Part shown: piece by piece, positions 35,385 to 44,661 of the stretch
Layout: each line of letters starts with the position of its first letter
How positions within the stretch are numbered: position 1 is the stretch's first letter
Source of the DNA: Armatimonadota bacterium
GTDB lineage: Bacteria; Armatimonadota; Fimbriimonadia; Fimbriimonadales; Fimbriimonadaceae
Direction: 5' to 3'
Length of the DNA: 64,000 bases
Assembly: GCA_027451905.1 (NCBI GenBank)
Contig: DAIDHV010000005.1
Span: forward strand, 119,710-183,709
Translations under genes and position numbers: made by a program
Notes under the pieces: generated by a model
What the model saw: only the letters and a program-made list of their open reading frames with translations
The model's database searches: none
Told to the model about the DNA's origin: nothing

Positions 35385-36893
35385 ATGGACCCCCAGGTTC
35401 TGTTTTTTTTAATTGTCATTGTTCTGGCCAGCGGCGGGATCGGCGTCCTTGCCGACAACCTTGGTCGGAAAATGGGAAAAAGAAGGATCGCAATCGGCAG
35501 GTTGCGGCCCAAGCACACAGCCAGACTGGGCACTTTTCTGGCGGGGATTTTTACGTCAACCCTCACGATCATCGTCGTCTTTTTGGTTAGCGCGCCGGTC
35601 AGAAAATGGATCGTACAGGGCACTCAAATTGTTAACCGGTATGAGCGGTTGCAAAGCTTGAACGAGCAACTGCAAAAGTCGGTTTCGGCCCGTAAAACTG
35701 AGGTCGCCCAGCTTGATTCCAAGCTTGCTACCTCTCTTGCTAATTTAAAGAAAGTGAGAGTCCAATATGAGGCGGCAAAAGTCGAGGCGGCAAAGGCGAA
35801 TACCTTGCTAGCGGCTGCCCTCAAGCGAAAGGCGATCGCGGAGGCCCGGTATCGGTTAGCCAGCGAAAAGGTTATTGTCTCCGAAGCGAGGCTCGCGAAG
35901 ATGCAGGGTCAGCTTCGCTCTGCCAATGCAAAGCTAAAAAGGATCAACTACAACATTGCTTTGATAAGTTCTCAGAGCAACGATGTGAGCACCAAGAACC
36001 TGCAACTCCTTCATCAGAATGACCGTTTGACTTCGGAGGCCAAGACCTTAGGCAAAGAAAAAGACAAATTGAAAGGGGATGTTGATTCGCTTCAAACCCA
36101 AATCTTGAATACAGACACAAGGCTAACCTCGGAGCAGAACAAACTTGCAATCACTCAGCAGAATCTGGATGCGGCCAATGCCCAGGCCGCCAAACTCTCG
36201 GAAACGATTGCCAGTTTAAAGCAGCTTGAAGTGAAATATGCGGCGGTGACCAATCTGACTCTGGTGAATCCAATTATTTATGGAGTCAATACCGAAGTGG
36301 CTCGCCTTGAGGTGCCTGCTCACCTCACAAGAAGCGAAGCGATTGGAGAGGTTGATAATTTGATCAGCAGCGCCAGTGCAGAAGCCTTGGCAAGAGGCGC
36401 GGCTCGATTCAAAGACAGTGTGTTCACTGCCGACCTCGCCGCACCTAGCGGGGGAAGCAGTACCGAACAACGGGCATTGCTTGTTGCCGAAATCACGGGG
36501 AATCGCGAGCCTATGGCAATCATTGCGTTAAGCGCAGTAAATGCGGTGGAGGGAACTCCTGTTGCCCTCATTGCCAAGGTGAAAAAAGATCCTCTGATCT
36601 ACCGAAAAGGGAAGGTCATAGCCAACACAAACTTTGATCCGGGGCTGCCCATTGATGCGATTTTTGATCAGCTACAAACCTTCATCCAGAAGGACGTTTA
36701 CCGAAGGGCAATTGCCAATGGCATGATCCCGGTTGCGGGAAGGCAAGACAGCCTGCTTAACATAGGTCCTGCCGATCTCTTCCCCGTAATTGATGAGATT
36801 TCAAAAATGCAGTTGCGTTCAAACCTAAGAGTCATAGTGGTCGAGGACACGAGGGCGGCGGATCGGCTGAAAGTGCGGTTTGAGCTAAGATAA
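35385..36893 (+). CDS. DUF3084 domain protein with long coiled coil
   Basis: Two N-terminal membrane helices flank a basic loop (GRKMGKRRIAIGRLRPKHTA) that closely fits DUF3084, a family best known from cyanobacteria. A coiled coil of roughly 170 residues (about 85-285) and a C-terminal globular domain follow. The function of DUF3084 is not established. It follows the lptF-like gene by four bases and precedes the YqgF-like nuclease, an arrangement I recall from cyanobacterial genomes, so a role in the envelope or in anchoring DNA is possible but unproven. Confidence 0.82.
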   Translation: MDPQVLFFLIVIVLASGGIGVLADNLGRKMGKRRIAIGRLRPKHTARLGTFLAGIFTSTLTIIVVFLVSAPVRKWIVQGTQIVNRYERLQSLNEQLQKSVSARKTEVAQLDSKLATSLANLKKVRVQYEAAKVEAAKANTLLAAALKRKAIAEARYRLASEKVIVSEARLAKMQGQLRSANAKLKRINYNIALISSQSNDVSTKNLQLLHQNDRLTSEAKTLGKEKDKLKGDVDSLQTQILNTDTRLTSEQNKLAITQQNLDAANAQAAKLSETIASLKQLEVKYAAVTNLTLVNPIIYGVNTEVARLEVPAHLTRSEAIGEVDNLISSASAEALARGAARFKDSVFTADLAAPSGGSSTEQRALLVAEITGNREPMAIIALSAVNAVEGTPVALIAKVKKDPLIYRKGKVIANTNFDPGLPIDAIFDQLQTFIQKDVYRRAIANGMIPVAGRQDSLLNIGPADLFPVIDEISKMQLRSNLRVIVVEDTRAADRLKVRFELR

Positions 36894-36979
36894 GGAAATC
36901 GCTTTAACATGTATTAAAATTGTCATTAAACTTGTAACCTTTTAAGGAAGTCGCTGCGTAATAAAACTTTGGTGTTGGT

Positions 36980-37393
36980 TTGGAGAAAACCGTTTTATCT
37001 ATTGATCCCGGAACTTCGAAATGTGGTGTTGCATTAGTCCACAGGAAAGAAGATGGCAGCTTGTCTTTAATTTTTCATACCGTGATTGCTCCCGGCTCGC
37101 TTTGCCAGGCCATCAAGGACGCGCTTACGAAGTCGCCATTTTCTTTGGTGGTAGTTGGCAGCGGAACAGGATCACGGCCTATTGTTCATAGCATAAGAGA
37201 GGCTTATCCTAGCCTAGGGGTGCTTCTTGTTGATGAGAAGGATACAACGATGCAGGCCAGGGAAAGGTATTGGGAGCACAATCCAAGACGAGGTTGGCGC
37301 CGCTTCTTGCCCTCGAGCCTCCAAGTGCCGCCGGTGGAATACGATGATTTTGCCGCCTATGTTTTGGCAGAGCGGGTCCTTCATCAGGCTTAA
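36980..37393 (+). CDS. YqgF/RuvC-fold nuclease-like protein
   Basis: A 137-residue RNase H-like protein: LSIDPGTSKCGVAL at the N-terminus gives the first catalytic Asp, LLVDEKDTTMQARERYWE the central Glu region, and EYDDFAAYVLAERV the C-terminal Asp. This is the YqgF/RuvX family of pre-16S rRNA nucleases and resolvases; the long Arg/Trp-rich insertion (NPRRGWRRFLP) is a feature of the DUF3084-linked branch. It starts at TTG 36980, 86 bp after the DUF3084 gene. Confidence 0.8.
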   Translation: MEKTVLSIDPGTSKCGVALVHRKEDGSLSLIFHTVIAPGSLCQAIKDALTKSPFSLVVVGSGTGSRPIVHSIREAYPSLGVLLVDEKDTTMQARERYWEHNPRRGWRRFLPSSLQVPPVEYDDFAAYVLAERVLHQA

Positions 37394-37537
37394 TCGCCAG
37401 CCCTTTGCATCGGTTTGTATCTAATCAGTGGATTTGGTGCGACTTTAGTTAACAACAAATCTGGGCACGATATGATAGCGGGTAAGGGCTAAGTGCAAAT
37501 AATGGCAAAAGCTGTGGTTTCTAAACCGCCAAATGCT

Positions 37538-37583
37538 AAATAGAATCCAAGCCTCCAAATTTTTGGAGGCTTGGATTCTATTT
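37538..37583. terminator. Palindromic bidirectional terminator between convergent genes
   Basis: A long perfect inverted repeat (AAATAGAATCCAAGCC... / ...GGCTTGGATTCTATTT) with a short T/A loop lies between convergent genes. The U-run after the stem is short in both directions, so termination may be partial. The rest of the 212-bp gap holds no gene I can support. Confidence 0.6.
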
Positions 37584-37605
37584 GCCCGAAGTTAAGGCAA
37601 AGCCG

Positions 37606-38718
37606 CTAACGGCAAATCAATGTCTTGATCTGTCGCTTTCTTAGTAGCAAGGGCAACGCGGTTGAAATGCCAAGCAGTCCGGAGGGGCTGGGAACCGATT
37701 GCGGCGTCCACATAACCGCCTGAGTTTGATTTGTTTGGCTATTAAAGGCCAGTCCAACAATGTCTCCCGATGTTGGGTCAACCCCAAACGCCATGGATGT
37801 TGTATAGATGCTCGGCAAGTAATTTTGTAAATCTATAGCACTAGCTGCGTTTTGTCCTGTCCACAAATAAGCGTGCATGTCGGTTGCGTTTGCACTGTTC
37901 CAAGCCCACCCGACCGTGTCATTGCTTGATGTCATCCACGCCTGACTGAAGGAGAAACCGCTTGGCTGAAGATCAACAACCGATCCAGCCGATCCATGCC
38001 AAAGCAGGGCATGATTCTTGAAACCGGTCAGGGACCCGTATCCAGTGCCGACTTCGGTGTTGCCGAAAACGCTTGCCCCATAAGATGCGGTGAGTCCCGT
38101 CGAATTGAGGTCAACGGCCCCAGCCGCAGTCCCGCTCCAATAGAGGGCATGATCTTGGCCCGCGTTATTGGTTCCATATCCAACTTGGTTGGCCCCATCT
38201 GTAGAGAACACGGCACTGGAGCGGAATCCAGTTGGGTTCAAATCTTTTGCGGAAGCGGCGGTTCCTGTCCAAAGCAGGGCATGAGTCTGGCCGTTGCTAG
38301 AGGTGCCGTATCCAGCTTGGTTGGTTCCAGAAATGGACTGCCCGACGCTGCTAGAAAACCCGGCCGGGTTGAGGTCGAGAGCCGAATTTGCAGTGCCTTT
38401 CCACAGAGTGGCGTGATCAGCACCGCCCTTTTGCCCATATCCAATCTGGAACTGACCAAAAATGGCATTGATTTCGCTTGACGTGTCCCCGGTTGGGTTT
38501 ACGTCCGTGTACGATCCGGCGGTGCCAGACCAGATCAGCGCATGATCTTGCCCGCTGGACCCAATTCCCCAGCCAACTTGGTTAGGTCCGTAAACACTAT
38601 GGGCTTCGCTTTCGGTGTATCCGGTTGGGTTTAGCAATATGAAGTTGTATCCGGCATGGGCTGCCAGCGGCAAGGCGGGAAGCGCAAGTATGAGAATTGG
38701 CTTAAAAATGTGTTTCAT
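37606..38718 (-). CDS. HAF-repeat secreted protein with PEP-CTERM-like tail
   Basis: A signal peptide (FKPILILALPALPLAAHAG) precedes six or seven tandem repeats of about 45 residues whose core is DHALLWTGTAASAKDLNPTG. This is the HAF-repeat pattern of extracellular proteins. The C-terminus reads VPSPSGLLGISTALPLLLRKRQ: a short P-S-P motif, a hydrophobic helix and a basic end, as in PEP-CTERM sorting signals. It is probably exported and anchored or processed by an exosortase-type system, though no exosortase gene is in the window. It is divergent from the PadR gene. Confidence 0.75.
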   Translation of the reverse strand: MKHIFKPILILALPALPLAAHAGYNFILLNPTGYTESEAHSVYGPNQVGWGIGSSGQDHALIWSGTAGSYTDVNPTGDTSSEINAIFGQFQIGYGQKGGADHATLWKGTANSALDLNPAGFSSSVGQSISGTNQAGYGTSSNGQTHALLWTGTAASAKDLNPTGFRSSAVFSTDGANQVGYGTNNAGQDHALYWSGTAAGAVDLNSTGLTASYGASVFGNTEVGTGYGSLTGFKNHALLWHGSAGSVVDLQPSGFSFSQAWMTSSNDTVGWAWNSANATDMHAYLWTGQNAASAIDLQNYLPSIYTTSMAFGVDPTSGDIVGLAFNSQTNQTQAVMWTPQSVPSPSGLLGISTALPLLLRKRQIKTLICR

Positions 38719-38754
38719 GGTTTGAAGTCGCTCGCTCCAGTACCGAGCTCAATT

Positions 38755-38779
38755 GCATTATACTACGAAACGTAATAAT
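38755..38779. promoter_or_regulatory. Imperfect palindrome in the HAF/PadR divergent promoter
   Basis: CATTATACTACGAAACGTAATAATATG contains inverted arms ATTAT(AC)TACG / CGTAATAAT around AAA. It lies between two divergent starts, where a PadR repressor would bind. PadR operators are usually ATGT/ACAT-type, so this is only a candidate. Confidence 0.35.
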
Positions 38780-38846
38780 ATGAAACGAAATAAAAGAAAA
38801 TCTAGCAACTTTGCTGGATTTGAATAAAATATGAGGGGAAGCAGAC

Positions 38847-39404
38847 TTGAGAAAACTATCAACGATCGAACGTACTGTGCTGGGAATTGTTTGGAAGCGG
38901 GGCCCTTGCACCATCTACGCGGTTACTAAAGAGCTATCCGATTCCACTTCCGCCTTTTACAAAGAGCGAGCGAGTACGGTTTATCCAGTCGCGGATCGGC
39001 TGCTTAGTCAGGGTCTCATTGAACATCGGTCTGCAGCCGGAACTCGGCAAGAACGGTCGGTTGCTATTACAGAATCTGGAATTGAGGCAGTAGAACAGTG
39101 GCTACTACAACCGATCAAGATTCAGGATTCATCTCACACGGTCGATCTGATTCGTCTCCGGGTTTTTTACCTTGGCACTTTATCACCTGATGATCGCAAA
39201 CAGTTCCTTGAGACGGCACTAGAGTCCCTTCATGAGCATTTAGAAAACTGTAAGAAGATGATTGAGAACTATCAATCCCTGGGCGACACATTTAGTGTTC
39301 TTGCAACCCAAGGGGTAGTTTACGAAACGCTGGCCCGCATTCAGTGGCTTGACGCTATTTCCGAGGAGCTGCTGAATGCGTCAAAAGGGCGTCCAAACAA
39401 ATAA
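38847..39404 (+). CDS. PadR family transcriptional regulator
   Basis: The 185-residue protein has the PadR winged helix (ERTVLGIVWKRGPCTIYAVTKEL, then STVYPVADRLLSQGLIEHR) and a helical C-terminal dimerisation domain with an LGTLSPDDRKQFLE block. PadR proteins are repressors that sense small molecules or stress. The start is TTG at 38847 with GAGGGG upstream; an out-of-frame ATG overlaps that site. It may control the divergent HAF-repeat gene or itself. Confidence 0.85.
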   Translation: MRKLSTIERTVLGIVWKRGPCTIYAVTKELSDSTSAFYKERASTVYPVADRLLSQGLIEHRSAAGTRQERSVAITESGIEAVEQWLLQPIKIQDSSHTVDLIRLRVFYLGTLSPDDRKQFLETALESLHEHLENCKKMIENYQSLGDTFSVLATQGVVYETLARIQWLDAISEELLNASKGRPNK

Positions 39405-39429
39405 AAGTTAACCAAATAGTTAAATACCA

Positions 39430-39459
39430 TTGACAAAGCCAAAAGGCTTTTGCTATAGT
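39430..39459 (+). promoter_or_regulatory. Sigma70-type promoter for the ArsR operon
   Basis: TTGACA at 39430-39435 and TATAGT at 39454-39459 are spaced by 18 bp, close to consensus. The transcript start would fall around the ATG at 39467, so the message may be nearly leaderless. Confidence 0.65.
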
Positions 39460-39474
39460 TAACCGTATGGTTAA
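39459..39474. promoter_or_regulatory. Candidate ArsR operator overlapping the start codon
   Basis: A perfect inverted repeat TTAACC-GTAT-GGTTAA spans the -10 end and the ATG. A related half-site pair (GTTAACC at 39407 and AGTTAAAT at 39418) lies upstream of the -35 box. The placement suits autorepression. Confidence 0.55.
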
Positions 39475-39796
39475 TTTAAGTCAAAACCGGCTTGATTCCA
39501 TTTTTGGAGCGTTGTCTGATTCCACGCGGAGGGCTATTTTGGCCCGTCTCAGCCAAAGTCCGGCAACTGTGTCAGAACTGGCCAAGCCCTTTTCAAGCTC
39601 ATTACCAGCCATCACCAAGCATCTCAACGTGCTTGAAAGTTCTGGCCTCATCACTCGCAAGGCTCAAGGAAGGCAGCGGGTATGTGAGGTGAACACAGAA
39701 ACTTTGAGCGCGGCGGCAGCCTGGATTGATCGGTACAGCAAGTTCTGGACCGAGCGTCTTGATGCCCTTGAGCAGCTAATCAATTCGGAACAATAA
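39467..39796 (+). CDS. ArsR-family winged-helix regulator
   Basis: A 109-residue ArsR/SmtB-type protein: FGALSDSTRRAILARL, then the recognition helix in SLPAITKHLNVLESSGLI and a wing TRKAQGRQRVCEV. It lacks the cysteine/histidine metal-binding pattern of SmtB, and belongs to the subgroup that accompanies AHSA1/SRPBCC genes. Two bases separate it from the AHSA1 gene, so the three genes to 40757 form one operon. The palindrome over its own start suggests autoregulation. Confidence 0.9.
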   Translation: MVNLSQNRLDSIFGALSDSTRRAILARLSQSPATVSELAKPFSSSLPAITKHLNVLESSGLITRKAQGRQRVCEVNTETLSAAAAWIDRYSKFWTERLDALEQLINSEQ

Positions 39797-39798
39797 CA

Positions 39799-40278
39799 AT
39801 GAAACAAGAAGAACTTTGCAACGAAAGTACCCTCGTCTTTAAGCGCACTTACAACACAACTCCCCAGCGGTTGTTTAAGGTGTGGACTGATGCCTCGCTA
39901 ATGTCCCAGTGGTTTCGACCCAACGAGCGTTGGCTCAAGGTGGAAGTAGAATCGGATCCAGTACCCGGCGGTCAGCAGTTGATCGTGATGACACATCAAG
40001 ATGGAGACGTCTACCGCACCAGAGGCCGCTATCTGGAGGTTAGTGAGCCGGAAAAAGTGGTGTTTACATGGATTTGGGAAGAAAGTCCAGATGGTCCCGA
40101 AGAGTCAAAAATCACCGTGACTTTCTTGCCGGTTTCGGGAGGAACTCAGATGACTTTGGTCCACGAGAATCTAACCAGTGAGCAGGCTAAGCAAGGTACG
40201 GAAGCCGGCTGGACTGGCTGTTTAGAAAGCCTTGATAAGTTCTTGGAAAAGTCAGAATTGCAAGGAGGCGTCATATGA
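39799..40278 (+). CDS. AHSA1/SRPBCC domain protein
   Basis: The 159-residue sequence shows the SRPBCC hallmark blocks: FKRTYNTTPQRLFKVWTD at the start, MSQWFRP, then VVFTWIWEE and the C-terminal EAGWTGCLESLDKFLE. The fold binds hydrophobic ligands in a deep cavity; in this ArsR-linked subgroup the ligand and role are unknown. It overlaps the DinB gene by four bases. Confidence 0.9.
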   Translation: MKQEELCNESTLVFKRTYNTTPQRLFKVWTDASLMSQWFRPNERWLKVEVESDPVPGGQQLIVMTHQDGDVYRTRGRYLEVSEPEKVVFTWIWEESPDGPEESKITVTFLPVSGGTQMTLVHENLTSEQAKQGTEAGWTGCLESLDKFLEKSELQGGVI

Positions 40279-40757
40279 GTTCTGTTGCCGACCAAATGAA
40301 AACCGAGTATCAGGCTGCGATGGCAAGATTGCTAAAATCTTATCATTCCACGCCGATAGAAAAGAGAGATTACTCACCATCTCCATCGGCTCGGTCCCCT
40401 CGAGAGATCGTTTTGCATTGCGCATTAACGGTTGAGGCTTTTACGGGCCTTCTTAAGGGGCAGCCCCTGCCATTTACCGATTATAAGCAGGTCGAACCGG
40501 CGGTCCGAGCCCAAGAAAAAGAGGTGGGTGCAGCAGAGGATGCCGAGAAATGGCTTAACGAGAGGTCAGAGACCTACTTTGCTTGGCTAGATCAGACGAA
40601 AGAGTCTGATTTCCAGGCTTTAGTCAAGCTGTTGGGGATGGACATGCCGGCTAGGGTGATCTGCGAGATTTTGTCTGAACATATGGTGTGCCACGGCGCC
40701 CAGATTGACTATATCCAAACGATCTATGGAGATCGAGCCTGGCACCAGTTTGAATAA
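40275..40757 (+). CDS. DinB-family protein
   Basis: A 160-residue four-helix protein with DinB-like metal-site histidines: His in IVLHCALTVEAF near residue 55 and two in EHMVCHGAQIDYI near the C-terminus. DinB family proteins include bacillithiol- and mycothiol-dependent S-transferases and stress proteins. The ArsR-AHSA1-DinB order suggests a small detoxification or stress unit. The ATG overlaps the AHSA1 stop. Confidence 0.8.
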   Translation: MSSVADQMKTEYQAAMARLLKSYHSTPIEKRDYSPSPSARSPREIVLHCALTVEAFTGLLKGQPLPFTDYKQVEPAVRAQEKEVGAAEDAEKWLNERSETYFAWLDQTKESDFQALVKLLGMDMPARVICEILSEHMVCHGAQIDYIQTIYGDRAWHQFE

Positions 40758-41434
40758 ATCTCAACAAAGGAATTCGGCTTGAATCAATTGCCTCTGGGCG
40801 GCAGTTGTAGGGTTGGTTTCCTGTTACCCGTCCTTCCCCATCGCCGATGGGGAAGGTGGTCTCGTTTTAACGGAGCTGGAAGAGGAAGACCTTCTGCTCG
40901 GTCGGACCGCTTTCTACTCGAATAGCAATTGACCTCCCTTCCTTTCATCGCGTAGCGTTGAGAGGAAGGGTCGGGGATGGAGAGCCTGAACTGCGGCGAA
41001 TTCAGTACACACCTATTCTCCAACAAGGTGGAAAGGAGGGGGATCAATTTACAACATTTGTGCCTATCCTGCCCCATCTCCGATGGGGAAGGTGGTCTCG
41101 TTTTAACGGGACCGGAAGGGGAAAGACTTTCTGCCCTGACCCATTCCATTCCTAGCGAGATAAAGCGACTATCAGATTTTCCCCACCCCTTTTCCCGCTG
41201 TTTAGACCAGATAGATGGTGAACAGGTGTTGGGAGACATGGTGAACACATTTGATGCCTAATGTGAATTGTAGCGCAGGTTTACCTGCGCTACAATTCGG
41301 CGAAAGAACCAGACCCCGAAACTACTGACCCAGGTAGCCCAATGTCCCAGGCTTCACTAAGATTCAGCCAAATGAATGATGACAAGGTGGCTGTATAGAC
41401 TGGATTCCTAGACTTCGCTCGGTAAACTCACGAA
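40758..41434. repeat. Gene-free 677-bp stretch with hairpins and an internal direct repeat
   Basis: No convincing coding frame is present. Two copies of a unit of about 64 bp lie in direct orientation at 40836-40899 and 41072-41135, both containing GATGGGGAAGGTGGTCTCG and TTTTAACGG. The first copy starts with a hairpin (CCTTCCCCA / TGGGGAAGG). Between them is another hairpin built on CCCTTCCT / AGGAAGGG (40936-40973). Such hairpin-rich units look like intergenic palindromic elements. Confidence 0.6.
41265..41298. repeat. Perfect 34-nt palindrome
   Basis: GAATTGTAGCGCAGGT and its exact inverse ACCTGCGCTACAATTC are separated by TT. No T tract follows, so it is not a standard terminator for either strand. 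It lies upstream of asnS. Confidence 0.75.
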
Positions 41435-42859
41435 GTGGATTACCGTCGCCAATACATTCGCGATTTGTTTGCTTCTAAGGCCGGCACCCAGGCCAGTGCG
41501 TACGGATGGGTCAAAACAAGAAGAGACAGTAAGGGAGTTTCCTTTGTCCAACTGAGTGATGGCTCTTGTTTCCAAGATTTGCAGGTTGTCATCGAAGCCA
41601 ATGTCGTGCCCGAAGAGCTGCTTAAAAAGGCTACAACCGGGGCCTGTGTTTGCTTCGAGGGTGAAATTGTAGAGTCACCGGCGGCTGGGCAAGCGGTGGA
41701 ACTCAAGGCAAAGGCTCTAACCGTTTTTGGAGAAGCCGATCCCAATCAATATCCTTTGCAAAAGAAAGGGGCGTCTTTTGAATTTCTTAGAGAAATTGCC
41801 CACTTGCGGGCCCGCGGCAACACGTTTGGAGCCGTCATGCGCATCCGCAGCCTTGCCGCCCATGCGGTTCATACCTTTTTTCAATCGCGAGGTTTCCACT
41901 ATATACAAACTCCTATCATCACTGCCAGCGACTGTGAAGGAGCCGGAGAAATGTTCAGCGTCACCACAAACCTAGAGGTGAATGAACCTTTAGAAGGAGA
42001 GCATCAAGGGACCCGGATGCAGGCCTATCGGCTAAAGTCGGTGAGCCCAAAAGAGGATTTCTTTGGCAAACCCGCCTACTTAACCGTTTCCGGCCAGTTG
42101 GAAGCCGAAACCTTTGCTTTGGGCCTTACCAACGTTTACACTTTTGGTCCCACTTTTCGAGCAGAGAACTCTAGCACCAGTCGGCATCTTGCTGAGTTTT
42201 GGATGATCGAGCCGGAAATGGCGTTTTGTGATCTAGAAGGCGACATGAACCTAGCCGAAGAGTTCCTCAAGGCGGTTATTGGCGATATCCTCGAGTTTGG
42301 AGCTGCTGATCTTGGATTCTTCAACCAAAGAATCGAGCCAGAACTTTTAAAAACATTAGAGCACGTTGTTGAGAGTCCGTTTGAAAGGCTGACCTACACA
42401 GAAGCCATCAAACTTCTTGAATCAAGCCAAGTGAGCTTTGAGTATCCCGTGTCTTGGGGGGTTGATCTTCAAAGCGAGCACGAACGGTGGTTGACCGAAG
42501 TCAAGATTGGCAGGCCGGTCATCTTAACCGACTACCCAGCCGAAATCAAGGCGTTCTATATGAGGATGAATCAGGACGGCAAGACGGTAAGAGCCATGGA
42601 CGTGTTGGCGCCTCGAATTGGAGAGATCATCGGTGGCTCTCAGCGAGAGGAACGGCTTGAAGTTTTAGAGGAAAGAATCAAGTCAGCGGGGCTTTCTTTA
42701 GATCCATACTGGTGGTACTTAGATTTAAGAAGGTTTGGCAGTGCGCCTCACAGTGGGTTTGGTCTGGGGTTTGAAAGGCTTCTGATGTACGTAACAGGAA
42801 TGAAAAACATTAGAGATGTTATTCCTTATTTCCGAGTCCCAGGGAGCGCCGATTTTTGA
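41435..42859 (+). CDS. asnS: Asparaginyl-tRNA synthetase
   Basis: A class II synthetase of 474 residues: an N-terminal OB-fold anticodon-binding domain (about 1-110) and the catalytic domain with motif 2 ([21 protein letters not shown] region, near 245) and motif 3 ([10 protein letters not shown], near 450). The pairing of [14 protein letters not shown] with [14 protein letters not shown] points to AsnRS rather than AspRS. The start is GTG at 41435. Its TGA overlaps the TTG of the ABC exporter gene. Confidence 0.95.
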   Translation: MDYRRQYIRDLFASKAGTQASAYGWVKTRRDSKGVSFVQLSDGSCFQDLQVVIEANVVPEELLKKATTGACVCFEGEIVESPAAGQAVELKAKALTVFGEADPNQYPLQKKGASFEFLREIAHLRARGNTFGAVMRIRSLAAHAVHTFFQSRGFHYIQTPIITASDCEGAGEMFSVTTNLEVNEPLEGEHQGTRMQAYRLKSVSPKEDFFGKPAYLTVSGQLEAETFALGLTNVYTFGPTFRAENSSTSRHLAEFWMIEPEMAFCDLEGDMNLAEEFLKAVIGDILEFGAADLGFFNQRIEPELLKTLEHVVESPFERLTYTEAIKLLESSQVSFEYPVSWGVDLQSEHERWLTEVKIGRPVILTDYPAEIKAFYMRMNQDGKTVRAMDVLAPRIGEIIGGSQREERLEVLEERIKSAGLSLDPYWWYLDLRRFGSAPHSGFGLGFERLLMYVTGMKNIRDVIPYFRVPGSADF

Positions 42860-44661
42860 ACCTTAAAAAGCTGATTCCTCAGATTGATCCTCGCATTGCC
42901 GCTGACTTGAAAACTCAGCAAAAGCCGATAAGCATCGGCCTCACCTGCGCCATTATTGCCTCTATTTTGTATTCATCCACCATTGGGTTGACAAAGGATG
43001 CGACCGACGCAGTCAAGATGATCGTGAATGCGGTTTCGCCTCAAACAAAGTCGGCGGTTGAACTTCATGCGGGAATGCTTTTGTTGACAAAGGCTTGCGG
43101 AGCGGTTGTTATCATTTTCTTGATCCGATACTTTCTGACCCGGATTCAGATGATCAATTTAGCAAGAGCTTCTAATCAGCTAGCCGCAGAGCTGCGGCAA
43201 AAGCTCTTTCAAAAGCTGCTGCGTCTGCCAATTGGCTATTTCAATGAAGCTCGAATGGGTGCGATTCAAAGCTCGCTGACCAATGACGTCAACGTTTACC
43301 AATTTGCGATCAATATCATCCAAGATTCCATCAACGGCCCGATCCGAGCCGTGTCTGCTTTTGCAATGATCTTGTATGTTCAGCCTTATTTAATGCCGTT
43401 TGCCATTGTGTTGGTTGGCATTATGGTGGCTTACATCCAGCACAACGCCAAGAAGATGAAGATTGCCCAGGCTAAGGTCCAGGCGTCCTTGGCAGATCTC
43501 AACGCAGAAACCGATGAGCGGCTGCAAGGAATCAGGATCATCCGTGCTTTTGGGGCGGAAGACATGGTTATGGATGGTTATCGGTCTTTGATCGACCAAA
43601 CTTTGGGCCATCAAATGACGGCTGCACGGGTATTGGCTAACCTGAAGCCCTTGGTTGACTTAATAGGGGCGGCTGGTCTTGCCGCGGTGCTGTTTATAGC
43701 TGGCAAAGTTGCCGCCGAGGGCCATTTGGGAGTTGGAGATATCGCGGCAATGGCCCTGGCCATGGATATGATCAACCAAGGCTTTAAAAGCGTTGCCAGC
43801 CTCAGCAGCACGCTTGCCCAGGTTACGGCTGCATCAGATCGGATCTATTCTCAAATCCTCGAAGTTCCCGAGGAATCCAACGTCCACCAAGGGACTTTGC
43901 AACCTGCTCACTTTGAAGGAAAAATCGAGTTTGAAAACGTTAGCTTTTCCTATCCAGATGGAACGGAAGCTCTTCATGGCGTCTCTTTTTCTATAGAAGC
44001 TGGGCAATCTCTGGCTTTGGTGGGGCCCAGCGGAGCAGGAAAATCCACGATTGCAGACCTCATGCTGAGGTTTTATGAGCCAACTGCAGGGAGGATTTTG
44101 CTTGATGGCATTGATATTGCAAAGCTGGACGCCAAGTGGCTCCGATCCCAAATTGGGGTCGTGCCCCAGCACACGTTCTTGTTTGCCGGTTCTATTGAAT
44201 CCAACGTGCGGTTAGCTAAGCCAGACGCAACAGCGGCAGAAGTGAGGTCGGCACTAGAATCAGCCCATGCTGACATCTTTTCCCAAGAGCTAAATGAAAG
44301 AAAAAGTTCAGAACTTGGTGAGCGAGGTGTCAAGTTGAGTGGTGGACAGATGCAGCGGGTTGCAATAGCGCGGGCGCTGGTAAGAAAGCCAACCGTGCTG
44401 TTACTTGATGAAGCCACCTCTGCCCTTGATGCCAAGAGTGAATCGGTGGTCACGGAAGCTTTAGAGGAGGTGATGAGGCAGCGCACAACCCTCCTCATTG
44501 CTCACCGATTGACCACGGCGGCAAGAGCCGACCGAATTTTGTATCTAAAAGGTGGAAGGGTCATTGAAATCGGGACTCATGCAAGCTTGATCAAGGCCAA
44601 TGGCGATTACGCTGCGTTATTTAGACTTTTCAGCGGCGGAGTCATCGATGCCCCAACCTAA
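42856..44661 (+). CDS. MsbA-like ABC exporter (fused permease-ATPase)
   Basis: The first 320 residues form six membrane helices with the coupling-helix blocks typical of MsbA-type exporters ([22 protein letters not shown]); the ATPase half has Walker [10 protein letters not shown] (about 392), signature LSGGQMQR (about 495), Walker [12 protein letters not shown] and the H-loop in IAHRLTT. These half-transporters act as dimers and export lipids or drugs. It starts at TTG 42856, coupled to asnS, and is followed by another ABC ATPase. Confidence 0.92.
   Translation: MNLKKLIPQIDPRIAADLKTQQKPISIGLTCAIIASILYSSTIGLTKDATDAVKMIVNAVSPQTKSAVELHAGMLLLTKACGAVVIIFLIRYFLTRIQMINLARASNQLAAELRQKLFQKLLRLPIGYFNEARMGAIQSSLTNDVNVYQFAINIIQDSINGPIRAVSAFAMILYVQPYLMPFAIVLVGIMVAYIQHNAKKMKIAQAKVQASLADLNAETDERLQGIRIIRAFGAEDMVMDGYRSLIDQTLGHQMTAARVLANLKPLVDLIGAAGLAAVLFIAGKVAAEGHLGVGDIAAMALAMDMINQGFKSVASLSSTLAQVTAASDRIYSQILEVPEESNVHQGTLQPAHFEGKIEFENVSFSYPDGTEALHGVSFSIEAGQSLALVGPSGAGKSTIADLMLRFYEPTAGRILLDGIDIAKLDAKWLRSQIGVVPQHTFLFAGSIESNVRLAKPDATAAEVRSALESAHADIFSQELNERKSSELGERGVKLSGGQMQRVAIARALVRKPTVLLLDEATSALDAKSESVVTEALEEVMRQRTTLLIAHRLTTAARADRILYLKGGRVIEIGTHASLIKANGDYAALFRLFSGGVIDAPT

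Noticed and set aside
37394-37605. tRNA or small RNA in the 212-bp gap
   Set aside because: There is no cloverleaf or GTTCGA-type T-arm; the palindrome at 37538 explains the structure.
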